Shown here in pieces: positions 36,779 through 48,800 of a stretch of DNA of 64,000 nucleotides. How positions within the stretch are numbered: position 1 is the stretch's first letter; every line of letters begins with the position of its first letter. The stretch comes from Agelaius tricolor (lineage: Eukaryota > Chordata > Aves > Passeriformes > Icteridae): NCBI GenBank assembly GCA_023055355.1, contig JALJCS010000001.1, forward strand, positions 105,168,881 through 105,232,880. Direction: 5' to 3'. The notes under the pieces were generated by a model. It was not told where the DNA came from. It searched no databases and saw only the letters and a program-made list of their open reading frames with translations. The position numbers and the translations under genes were made by a program.

Positions 36779-39689
36779 TATCATCTTTGGTCCTGATGTT
36801 TTGGGTGTCAGTTTTCATTTTTTTACATGTTTACATGGTTTATGTTTTTCCTCTAATGAGCTGAGATGGAAATACTGTCCTCTAGCAGTAAATACCTAGG
36901 TGGGACAAGGTTTTTCTCTTGAATGACTCAAAGCATACAATTCTACTAACTGTGAACTATATATGAAAAAAGAATCGTATCTGGGAAGTAAAATAAGATT
37001 CTAGCTCCATGCTTAAGACCTCACCTCTCACATATCTATAACAGTCACATCTGTGTCATATCTATATGCCCAGTACCAGCCTGATCAAAAGTGCAAGGTG
37101 TGAGTTCATACATCTGATTTCTAGGCCAGGTTGACAGGGAACATTGGGGTTGCCTTTTTAGCCTTCCTTTACTGTGCAGAAGCAATTAACTCATCGGGAT
37201 AATCTGTGCATTAACATCTATGAAATTCTCTACTATCACATGGAACTAGGATATTGATTTCTTAACTCCCACCTTTCTGTGGAAATTTATTATTTTTTGG
37301 TCTTGGCTCATTTAAGTAGAAGGAAAAAAGCCACCTTCTCCCCACTGCCTGTGTAGGGGAATTTAGGTATGCTTTTACTAATGAGGATTGGTATACTGGG
37401 TGCTTTAAAATTAGATTCAAGTTAAATGCCTAACCTGAGTGAACTTGATCCTACCCTCAGTCATTAATGGATTATAATGATATTCATTTTACAAAAAAAC
37501 TCACTTAGAATGGGTGTTAGCAGATTCTGTTTGAAATTTTCAAAAGCAGCAAAAGTTACTTGGATGACTGCTCTCATTCATTTAAATTAACTCATAGGAA
37601 GCTGTCAGAAAATATTCTTCAAGACAGAGGGCATCATTCTTCTGTTTCTACAGTGCCTTGGCGAGCAGTCCTAATCTGTGACCAGGCCTTCTGCATGTTC
37701 CCTGCAAGATGTGTAATACTAAAACTCATAGTAAAATAAGATGATAAATCTGTTCATTAGCGAAGGATATATTTCCTCATATCAACTAGCCAGGCAGAGA
37801 GAAAAAAAGAGACAAGCAGAGACAAGTTTTAGGTCATTAACTTAGTTTTATATTCAGATCATTTAACATTATATTTTCTGTAGTTTATAATTTGAAAAAC
37901 TGAACAGGTTAATTTTGTATCTGAGGTGGTGTGTTCGTCTTCCATATACTAGAAACATACCTTTAAGTAAAATATGTCTTGAAAAGCTAACTTAAAGAAC
38001 AAAGACATTAAAATACATGACACATAGAAGTCAGGAAATTGCAAACAGTTGTCAAAGCAAGCATCCTTCTGCATGTCTAAGAGTATCCTCTCTCATTAAA
38101 TAATTGATTTAAACAACAGCATTTTCAAACATTTCCTTTATTAGTGCACAAATTGGATATTGGCCATTGAAATAAAGTAACTTGTTTTTTTTTTCCTGTG
38201 ATTCTTTAATCTTTTTTCCCTTGTATCTTTTGCTCACTATTCTCCTGCCTAAGACAATGGAAGTCAGCTTAAGTCTTTCCAGGGCATCAGACCCTTTCCC
38301 AAGTGAGGTAGGTGGTAGCCCAGAAGATGGGAGAACAGACACATGCCAGCTGTAAGTCAAGGGAAGAGAGAGGTGAATGAGCTTGTTATTTCTTGGGATT
38401 TTCTGTGTAAGTGATTCTCAGCATAACACAGGTACTCTGGAGCCAGCATGTCGCTATCACGCTAGCACGGACAGTTTGGTGCTCGTTGGTAATGGCTGTG
38501 ATCATCAATCCCATCAGTGCTCATGTAGGTGTCAATGGTGCTCCTTACAATTTATTATTAGTTAATGAACACCTATAGTAGGCTCATAGTGCACTTTGTT
38601 TAAAACCTGCTTAAAAGGGTTAGCTGTGAAATTTAGTGCCAGCCAAGCTCTGAGTCTCAAATCAGTTCTCAGCTTCCTACAAGGCTTCTCTCAGAAAGTG
38701 AAATTTTATTGCCTACAAAATCACTGCTAGGAGACAGAGACAGAGACAGGGGACTTAGAGCTTTCAGCCTGGGGACAATGAAAAGCCCTCTCCAACAATG
38801 CTCTACAGTTTCTGGGCTCCTTCTGCCTCCATCCTTTGCCTGCCTGTTCAGCCAGAGGCAACCATCTCTGGGCAGAGCTTTGGCTTGTAACAGGAGTTAG
38901 GTGAGGGAGCAGTTTTCTATGAGCAGGGATAAGAAGGAGCTTGGTTTCATGCCAGTGCTTCTCCCAGGTGTGACTGAGGATCCAGCTGCTGTTGCTCACC
39001 CATTATCCAGTCCAGCTCTTGCCAATGCTCTTGCTGTCACAGGAGTCAGGCTATCACTGACAGAGCCAGGAGATACTGCCTCCAGAGGGGAAAGTGGCTC
39101 CTAACAAAGGAAATACCTGACCATAAAAGACTTTTCCTCACAGAGCACAAAGGTCTCACCAGTCAGCTGGTCAGTGTGACTTTGCATTTGACACTGGGAA
39201 TTCAGGGTGTTGCTTTATTATCTTCAGGGAACATCCCTCCCTATTCCTTTGGTTTCCCTTTCTACATTCCAGTTAGTTATATTTGGCACTCTTCATTCAC
39301 TTCTAGCTGTTGTTAACTATTAATTATGCTTTAGCATAGTGACTCAACCCTTGCATGGAAGTACTCCTTTGCCCTTGGAATACTACTGCCTTATATGTCT
39401 CCACAAAACAATAAAACATCATTTAAAATTTTTTTTGAAAACTTTTTCTATGTGCCTTTTTTACCAACCTCATTTCAGTTTGCTGGGTTTTGTCTCTTTA
39501 GACTTTTCCATAACTGTCAGTTTGTCCCCTGCTCCACCCTTTTCACTGTTTCCTCCTTTATTCTCAGTTTAACATTTCATTAGCTAATATTGTGTTCAAT
39601 CTTTTACCACAGTTGGAGTATTTCATTTTGTGGATCGACACACTTTTTTTTTTCAAATTCCTCTCACTTAAAAATACTTTTTCTCAATC
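36779..39689. other. Unique non-coding DNA
   Basis: No gene is recognised. A polyT run lies near 38184. GC-richer patches at 38.43-38.53 and 38.72-39.09 kb hold only short overlapping open frames on both strands. Confidence 0.65.
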
Positions 39690-40000
39690 CTTTTTGGGTT
39701 ATCACTCAAGCCATGTGAATCATTCCTTTTCCCACCCTTCAGTAAAATGCAAACTGCTCCTCACTGCCTTTGAGAACCTTTACAATCCTTACTCTTGAGC
39801 AGATATCTTGGATGTCCCATCCTCTTTGCTATGCCCCATCATTCCCCCTTCTTTGCATTTCCACCATTGTTGTGCTTTGTGCCTTCCTACACCATGGAGT
39901 AACATCTCACAGCTGATCCACAAGGCTGTGACTAACTTCAGATTCTGTATCTTTTGTAATACTTACCAAAAGGCTTTGGGATCAATACTAAAAGAAGAGT
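39690..40000 (+). mobile_element. Probable L2 LINE 3' relic
   Basis: AAAATGCAAACTGCTCCTC (about 39743) followed by ACTGCCTTTGAGAACCTTTA resembles the L2 RT C-terminal segment (AAATACAAACTCCTCTCTCTGGCATTCAAGGCCCTCCA). A later TTCCTACACCATGGAGTAAC (about 39885) resembles its CATGCCTGGAATGCTCTCC motif. The match is heavily decayed and no frame is intact. L2 is the ancient LINE that mobilised MIR, relics of which also occur in this window. Confidence 0.4.
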
Positions 40001-40429
40001 AATTTGAATTTTGCTGGGAAATAGTAGGGGAGGGTACAGCATTGTTCTCTTCTTATTCTGCCTTGCACAAATAACCCCTCACAAGGAGTACTCTTTGTTG
40101 AGAAGATCATGTCTCCACCACACCTCTGAACAGCACCTACCACATTGTTGGTGCCAATGGAATACAATAACAACAATAATAATAACCCCTACCCAGAAAA
40201 CCTCATTAAGGACCTCAGGTATCCCTTGAGTTACGTATTGATCCATGTAAAGGATTGCTGTGTCATGCACTTACATGAAAGGCCAAATTTAAATCCCCCA
40301 AAAAGCCACAGAAGAGCTCACATTACAGCTCCACAAAGAAGCTTGATTAAATGTGAATTTGGTTCAAGCTCTGAAGTGTACATATTAAAACTCCTGAGGA
40401 TCTTTTAATCAAAACTTGGACCCTTTTGC

Positions 40430-40560
40430 ATGGTTAAATCTCTGATTTTTGTTAGGTGATATTGACACGGATTGTTTGCTGATGCATTGTGATTTAATGC
40501 AATGCGACCGTAATCCTTGCATGCAAATGATTAATTACAAAGTGTATTTGATTTTTTTTA
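40430..40560. promoter_or_regulatory. Candidate enhancer: POU/homeodomain/SOX cluster
   Basis: An exact octamer ATGCAAAT (40521-40528) is followed by TTAATTA (40531-40537) overlapping ACAAAG (40537-40542). GATGCATTGTGATTTAATGC and two CpGs lie just upstream. POU, homeobox and SOX/TCF cores packed into 22 bp are typical of neural or stem-cell enhancers. Without alignment this remains inference. Confidence 0.4.
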
Positions 40561-40626
40561 AAGGATTTATCACATTTCCTTGACTTCTGTTTAGATTGCA
40601 GTCTAAAAGTTCCTTGCTTTTAATTT

Positions 40627-40709
40627 TTTTAAAATTAAAAGCTAAATAGCTTCTGAATTATGTCAGAAGATGTAATAATCCACAAGCTATTTAGCTTTTG
40701 GATTAAAAC
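40627..40709. repeat. Imperfect stem-loop (16-bp perfect core)
   Basis: AAAAGCTAAATAGCTT (40637-40652) pairs perfectly with AAGCTATTTAGCTTTT (40684-40699) across a 31-nt loop. Outward, two G-U pairs and further A-T pairs with two mismatches extend the stem to about 22 bp. A competing inner pairing TTCTGA/TCAGAA sits at the loop base. Size and shape resemble a small-RNA precursor, but the arms are AT-rich and I recognise no known microRNA. Confidence 0.6.
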
Positions 40710-40859
40710 AGGTAATTGTTGTTTATAAAATATTATGTCTTCAAGTCTATAGTAACTTTAAACATTTCTGTATTTGCTTCAAGGCATGAGGAGACAGTGA
40801 CACAGCTCATTTCCTCTGCTGAGCCCTCTTTGCTGCCTTGTACAACACTTATTTCAAAG

Positions 40860-40990
40860 CACGCCACAGCTTAGAACTGTCGTGATCCCCATTAATATAA
40901 AATCATTGACCTCTGCTCCTGCTGGTGCGACTAAATTACATTCTGCTGCTCAGCAGCAGCCGCATATGGGGCCAGCTCTTTTAGTCATGG
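40860..40990. promoter_or_regulatory. Candidate conserved element with E-box
   Basis: GC-richer sequence contains CTGCTGCTCAGCAGCAGC (near-palindromic), the E-box CATATG just after it, and several CpGs (GCACGCC, GTCGTG, TGCGAC, GCCGCA). No open frame covers it. It lies 300 bp from the octamer cluster and may belong to the same regulatory block. Confidence 0.3.
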
Positions 40991-41428
40991 CCAGGTGCCT
41001 TGATGTCAGTGCTGCCCCTCCCACGCTCAGGGTTTTCCTTTAATGAGGATTATGCACCTTCAAAGATTGAGGAAACCCACTCCCAGAACGGCAGCGTTCC
41101 TAATGGCATCTGGTCTTACCACACAGTAACTCTGTGTTGGAGGAAACTGTGGAGTGGTGCTCAGTTTTCCTCCTCACAGTGAGGAACTGTGAGAGTTCAC
41201 GATTTCGTAGCTGTGTTCTCCCTCGACCAACAAACCCAGGACACTGTGAACAGAAATATCACATTTTTATGAAGCCCTGTAATGTTGTGTTAAAACAGTA
41301 TCCTATATCGTGTCAAAACCTGGGTGGGATTCCTTCCCCCTCTCCTTGCCTTTCAGTTCATGCTGCTCAAAAATAATAAACTGCACGTAGCACAGTTTTA
41401 TAGTCTGCACATTATTGTGTGCTCTTAC

Positions 41429-41429
41429 A

Positions 41430-41461
<32 letters not shown>

Positions 41462-41465
41462 AAAG
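41429..41465 (+). repeat. A18 run grading into (AAAAG)n
   Basis: Eighteen A residues (41429-41446) are followed by GAAAA-type units. No retroposed sequence is recognisable upstream, so this is a simple repeat rather than a clear poly(A) tail. The neighbouring GGATTGATTAGGATTGAT (41475-41492) is a small tandem duplication. Confidence 0.95.
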
Positions 41466-42639
41466 ATTTTATAGGATTGATTAGGATTGATATAGCTTCT
41501 GAATGTGGTCAGCTTTTCTCACTGTGTGGTCTTGATCTTTTTTCCCCTGACCCTTTTCACCCACCCCCACCCCCTTGAGACACTGTGCTTTGTGAGCCAT
41601 GGTGCATTTTTGCCTGTAAGCAATGTACTCTACAAATGGGTCTGAGCAGCAAGTTTCTATAGCAATCTTCCTAAACATAATGTTCTTCAACATGGAAATA
41701 TTTTATGTCCTGGTCTTGCAATGAGTTACATATTGTTAGACTTTGGCACCAGTCAGAGAGACTAAATCCTCATGATGTCTAGAATAACTCTAAACTATCA
41801 CAGAAATTGCCAGTGCACTAATTTTTTGTTCAGTCCCACCAAGCAGTATTCATCACATTAAGCTTGAGATGATGTCAAAGTGAATTAGCAATGATCATCT
41901 CCTTCTTGATAGTAGTCAAATTCTGATAGATCTCATCATGTAAGAATAAGTACCAGAGGAATTTGAAACAAAAAGTTTTTATATGGGAAAACCAGAAAAT
42001 ATTCTATGGAATGTGTTCACATACATATTTCTTTTATTTTAGGGTATTTCTGTATCAAGGACTTAATATCATTGCTTTCTTTGGTAGGTATCACTATTTT
42101 TTCATACTTTACGCTACTTTATGATTTTATGGTTTTTAATTATATAATTAATATAAATCTGACACTATTTGTTATTTTTCGAAATCCGATGTGTTTGTGT
42201 ATTCTCTATTCAAAGCGATCACATAAAATAACAATAAGCGTTGTTGTTGACTATAATAACCACATGATGTACATTCTTTGTTGTATTCTCCTTTGTGCTC
42301 CCAGTAAAAGATAACGTTGACCAAATATGATCTGGAAAGGAAAGCTGAAGGTTTAGAAATTTGTTTTTAGTGGTTACCCATAGCCAAATTGCAGATAAAT
42401 CTTTGTAATGGAAAGGAACAATTCCTTTTTTTTTCTTTTGTGTGCATGGGTGAGAGGGGGAGGAGGAGGTTTTTAATTGTGTTTTGTTCTTTATGAAAGG
42501 TAACATCTGGATTAACAACTTGCTTCTGAAAGCTGATACCCAAACACAGAGCTTTCTTTACTGAGAGATGTCCTAACCCCAGTCACACGACTGCTAATTT
42601 GGCTTTTCTCTTAATCTCTGCAGAACTTGCTGAACAGAA

Positions 42640-42890
42640 GCAAAACTATGTGCATGCTAATAGCTCACTTTCTACATGCTCCCCTCTCTCCCTCAGAGTG
42701 TCTGGTGTGCAAAGCCGAGCTGGAACAAAGATACACTAATTATTCTCCATTAATTTGTCTGCTTGAATGGTCCTAAATACCAGAGTGATTAATTAGCGCG
42801 AAGCAGCCAGGGCAGGATGTCACACCCTTCTCTGCGTTTAAGTGTCGGCAAGGTTGTGCTCAAGTGTTGACAACAGCATATCTTTAATTT
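42640..42890. promoter_or_regulatory. Candidate conserved non-coding element
   Basis: AACAAAG (42724-42730), TAATTA (42737-42742) and TTAATTA (42789-42795) sit within 72 bp. The latter runs straight into AGCGCG. Further CpGs occur at GCCGAG, TGCGTT and GTCGGC. The segment is repeat-free and lacks open frames. The combination suggests a homeobox- and SOX/TCF-bound enhancer, by inference only. Confidence 0.38.
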
Positions 42891-45800
42891 TCTTCAAGAA
42901 GAAAAGTTTAGTCAGTACAATTAATTTGAGCTTGGCTAGCTTGCAGGAATAAATGTAATGTGGAATAATATGACTGCTGATCAGACAATTTTTTGCATTC
43001 TTAGGATACGGTAAAACTTTTTGGCACCTCAGTTGTTGAATATTGTTTTTCTATAATTGTTTCAAATTGGTTTAATTACTTTTGTGCATTTTGCAGTTAA
43101 AAAGTGGATCACAAACCACATAGAAATTATCTTTAATGACTACGTATACGTAAATGGCTTGATACAATAGATGAATTAAAGAGAGACAACCAATTTCAAT
43201 TCAATTTCTGAATCTTCTTTATTCAGTGTTTTTTCATGGTGATTTGTCCAAAAATATATGTCAACATCATTTCAAAAATTACTGATTACCTAGTTTGCAG
43301 AATCTCATGTAAATTAAGTAAAATAACCTGAAAATGAAATAGAGCTGATTCGTTAATATTTACCTGAGATCAGCACATGCATTGCCCTTTTGTTTTCATA
43401 TGGAGCTGTAAAAAGAATATTTAATAATACACTTGTCTAAAATCATTTCCATAATAATGCTAAGATTTATATATACATTTTTGTGGACTCTGAAAATTGC
43501 TTGTGTTTAGCAAGCATGGTACATAAAAATACATCATCAGTTGTGGTAGCTCTGGTAATTGTAAAAGTTACTGCATTTTCATGTCCTTGTGTTTTGTTTT
43601 TATTTTTTAACCACTTCTTAGAGCTTAATTTTTTCCTTGGGGTAGGGGGCATAAATGCAAAAGAAGCCCTAGACATTAGACAGTGCCTGTGACCTTTTAG
43701 CAGCTACCCTGAAATAACCCCCTAAAGGGGCCATACCAGAAGCCACAGAGAGAGCTTCATCTTTCCTTGCATTGTCAGTCACTATTGTTCTCCTTGTCAA
43801 TTAATTCCCCATAATAAATGTTTGGCCATGTTGTGGCTGATACGAGCTGCTTCAAAGTGTGTTACTTTACACAGAAACTGACTCTTTCTCTTGCTCATTC
43901 ATTGCTGTGTTTCAGCCATCAATGTATGTTTTACTCCATAAGTGAAATCTTTATTCAGCTATCAGAGTGGACTGAGGTTTTCTTGTTACAATCAAAGTTT
44001 GGGGAAGGGTTAAAGTACATGACAAATATTTGTTTAAATTGACAGAGCTTATGTGTACCAAGGTGTGCGGAAAAATATAAGTGCTATGATGTGTATTGAA
44101 ATATCCAACTATATTTAAGTCAGCTACCACTATGGCACCTACATTCAAGAAAATCACAGACAATTCTGACAAAAACTGTCAGTTTCTGGGTCCCCCTAAG
44201 GTCAATAAAAACAAGTAGACAAAGTAGACTGAATTTGAAGCGGAAGTCTTAGCCATTAAGTACAGATAATGCAACCTTATTTTAAAAAAGAAGAAAAGAA
44301 CAGGTAATTAAGTAATACCATCCTTTTGATTCTTCCATGTGTCTTGTATTTTTCTGTTTTGTGTGTTGCTTAAGTAGAAATATTTTTGCATTAGAATTTT
44401 TTGATTTCTTAATTTCCTCTCCAATCAGTTAATGATGTTGAGAAACTCTTATCCCAAATTCATTGTGTTAATTCCTCCATCCTAAAAATAATCCCCTCGA
44501 TTTTAGTTTCTAGGTCCTTACTGATATTTAGTCACTTGTTAAGCTTGTCTTCCTTCTTCCCAGTAATCTCATTTCTCCATTTCTTCTCTCTCTTAATAAT
44601 CACTTGCCCACAAAAGTCAGCACACTGTATGCATAGTAACTGTGGCTCCCTGTAAGACACCTTTGTAATGAGAACACCTCAGATCAAAATGCTTAGACAG
44701 GACATTGAGAATCAGCAGAATTTCAAACTCTTACATGGTTGGTTTGATCAGAGAAATGTAACCCAACTATTAAAATACATTCCCCATTCTTATGAGTATT
44801 AACATTTAAGGTCTGTCCCAACAGCCTTGTCGTAGGCAGTGTTCTTCACACTCTCCTACTCAATCAAAATAACAGCATCCATCAAGCTGTTGTGAAAATG
44901 AATAAGCTGCTTTGTGGGAGAATTACTTCAGTGTACTATTGCAGGGCCAATGTGATCCAACTTGGATCTTGAAACTTTTTAACTCTGCAGCTTGTACCAT
45001 TGCTCTCAATGGCACTAAACAAAGAAGTTAAGTCTTTTAAATGGTGTTACAAAACTTCAAGTGACAACAGAATAAGAGATGAGATGAGCAACAAAACTCT
45101 TGTTCCTTATTGTCTATTGGCTCTAAATTTTATATGGCAGAGTAGAAAGCAGTTCTCAAATAAAATAAATTCCTTAGGATTAACTTTAATCAACAAATTC
45201 ATTAATTAACTATTAATTACTTGCTTTCTGCCTTCAGATGACATATTAGTTATTTGCTTCTTGACTTTATTGTCAAAAGGCTCTAATTCCAAGATATTTG
45301 TCCAATGAATTAAAAGTAAGAAAAATATCAAGGTATATTCTCAGTGTTTTAATTTAAAGAATTTTGTTATATTTTTGGTGTACTAGTAATGTTATTTTAA
45401 AGTGAAAAAATTACTCCTGTCATTTTGAAAGGTCAGTTCTGATGTCAGTTTATCTGCTATGTCAGTGCTGGTCAAATGAGTCCTCCCTGTACGCTGAGAG
45501 CAGGTCCAACTGTGCTAGCTGTTCCACATCTTCCATGCTGGCATGACATTCTCATTTATACCTCACTTCCTCTGTATGGCAACCAAGCAAAAAGTATGTT
45601 CTATGCAGAGAAATAGAGGACCAACTTCAGAGGTGCCCAACATACAGATGATGAAGAATTCGACTAATATTGCCTTTGTAATTAAAATTTTGTAAGTTGA
45701 CTCACTCGTTAGTCCCTAGCAATTGATCATAATAATTTAATTAAGACTGTGGTAAATCAGAGGCAAAATGCAGCCATTGTTCCAGAGGATATCTGAAGTG

Positions 45801-48800
45801 CATCCTAACATTTGGCTGATTAAAAAGTCTTAGACCTTTGTGAGGCTTTCTGCAAAGCATGGATGAGACTGGTTAGTCCTTCAGATTACAGATCAGCCAC
45901 CAATAAGGAACATGCAAATATGAAGAAAAATTCCAGTGCAAATTGGCACAGCTTCCTTGACTGCAGAGAAAGTGCATTGATTAACAATACCTGTCGAGTC
46001 CACACATGCATGAGATCTCTGTTTATCACAGCAGGAAGATTTTTTGTGTATGTACTTCAATTGCATGAGCTCTGGGGGCTAGGGAAAAAACAAACAGACA
46101 AACAAACAAAAGCTAAACTTCAACAAGCCTGCCTCAAAAGTTGCCTCTTTTGTTTTATTTAAAGCCAGTCTCAGTGACTACTTGGAATAAACAGGTGCAG
46201 GTGGGACTTGCCTCAAAATTAGGGGCTGAGCCTATTTTTTTCCCTTACAACATTTCCATTAATCTGTTAGCATCAGCTTTTCCTGAAGATCCTAACTAGG
46301 ACAAAGAGTCCTTTTATGATAAACTAACAGGAAGTTAAAAACAGTCCTTAGAAGACACATTTCAGGTTCATAAGGAAATGGGACAAAGTTCAGCATTTCA
46401 GCTAATGACTGAAACACTGGCATTCAGAAGCTATTCTGTCTTCTTTTTATTCAGAACCACAAGGACACAATGAGTTACCTTTCCTAAGCAAATGCCAACC
46501 CTTATTCTGTAAACATGTTGAAAATGTTTAGGCTCAATAGCTCAAGGACCACCCTTCAAAGGGTTGAGCCCTTTAGTAAGAATTTTCATTGCCACCCATG
46601 AAAATTGCAGGGTTTTATCCCATTATGGAAGAATAGATGTCTAAAAGTGGATATGGAAATTAATTTGATCCCCTTCTTTCTTGAAATTATTTTTATTTTC
46701 ACCTGTAGCACCTTAATTTTTCAGCAAGACGTAGCTGATTGATGCTGTCGTTGACCTCCCTCCTTTCTCATTTATTCACTACCCGCTGTTTACTAACATT
46801 TGTTTTCTGATAACACTTGAAAGATGGAAATTACTTTCAGTCCTATTTCTGGAACAGAGCCTGAAGTGTTCTTAGCTTTATCAGGGGAACATGTGTATTT
46901 CTCATTATTCAAAAGGTCTAATTCTGAGCAATTAGGCCAACTAAAATCAAAACACTATGCTAACAAGCTGTGAAAGGCTGAGGGAGAGAAAGACAGTTTC
47001 TCCTGGACTTCTGAATATTTGATGCTGTCATTTCTGAAGGGCAGTGGTACCTCAGAAATTCTCCTGTCAATAAAAGGCATTTGTTTGAATTCTTGGTCCA
47101 AGGGCTTTATCTCCAAGAAAGAAGAAAAGGTGGTTTTGGTAATGCATTAGCCTTTCTGATTATAACATATCCTCATGTAAAGGAGGGAGAAAGAGATCAA
47201 TTCCTTTTCCATCCTGTTATTTATGGCATCCACATATCACAAAAGTAATTTGGACAGAATTTGATTCTTATGCAAGGCTACATTAGAGAAATACTAAAAA
47301 AAATCTACCTTGTTCCTGTTACCTATTTGCAATCCTTTTATCCTCCTTTGTCACAAGACAACACTAAATAGACATGATTGCATAAGATATAAATCTCTAA
47401 AATATGAGAATTTTAAATACTCTTTAAGTACCCTCATGAATGATAGGAATTTGCAAACCAGCTGACCTTTTTCTTCAACAAGTGATGCATTACAACAATT
47501 CAGAGATGTAATTAAGAAAATTACTTTTAATATTGATGCTGAAACTCAGGGCAGGGTAGATTATCCAAGTTTCTAGGACCGCAATGGAGAATGTATACAG
47601 AGGAAGGCAGAGCATTTACATACACAGGCTGATGATGCACAAGACTGGGGCTAGAATGTCTTCCTGCCAGCTTGGACCATGGCATTAGTCCCATTCCCTC
47701 CTGGAGGGAAATTCACAAGTCATTAATATCTGATTGATTGCTCTGCTGGCTCACAGCTTCCTGTAGGACAGCCCAGCTGGGCTGAATCTCATGGATGTGG
47801 CCATAGGTTCTCACACGTGTGCACACACAGGCACATGGACACACACATAAAAACAAGGAGCAGACCGTGCAGCCATCCTAAGGAAGTAAAGATCGCTCCA
47901 AATCCTGCCAAAACTGGCAACATTCCTTCTGTTTTCAGTAGGTGTTTCCAGGCTGTCAGCCCATTTATTTACCCCCTCAGTATGTGCTGTCACTCCTGAT
48001 CACTTACTCACAAAGTGCTTCCAGAAATATGTTTACAGAAGAACCTCATTCTGACTTTCCTATTAGTGCAAATTAGTGGGAGTACTTCCCTTGGAAGTGC
48101 TCTTGGGAGCCATTTTGGAAAGCTCTTGTTATTTGCTTGCTACTATAAATTAATCCCAAATGTTTGTATATTATTCATGAACATAAAAGTCAAACAAGCC
48201 TTCTATCCCTATCTCTGTGTTTATACAGTTTCCACATCCAGTTAAAATGAAAAGGAAATAATATTTGGGATGTGGCCCCACAAGTCCATTACTGCATAAG
48301 GGAATAGGTTAACACTGCTCTGTATTTGAGCACACTGTTGCCACTCAGTTAATATGAGATATTTTTCTCTACCTTTATACATAGGAAAATTATACCAGTT
48401 TGGCAAGACAGGAGTATGACCACAGGCCACTTCTTCACTGAGTGTTCACAGCCTTGGTAACTTTCTCTTATGTAGTGTTCATCATCCATTAAGTAAGAAG
48501 ATGAAATTTAGGCACAGATAATAAGGTAAGTATTTAAATAGGAAGTTCTGACAGTGTGGCACAGGGTAAATTGCTCTTTCATACTGAACTAAAATCCTGA
48601 GAGCAAAATTTTGGTGAGAATATGCACAAATTTTGCTGAAAGTTGGAGCCACTCTGAATTTTGTAGTGCAAGAATATGCACTAATACTCATTTGAGGACA
48701 ATACTCATTGGAATGAATACTCTGTTTCTGAGTGGTCATCAAAGGGAAAAATGAATCTTTGTGCTGATGTACTACATAATGATCAGTACAAAGAGAAGTT

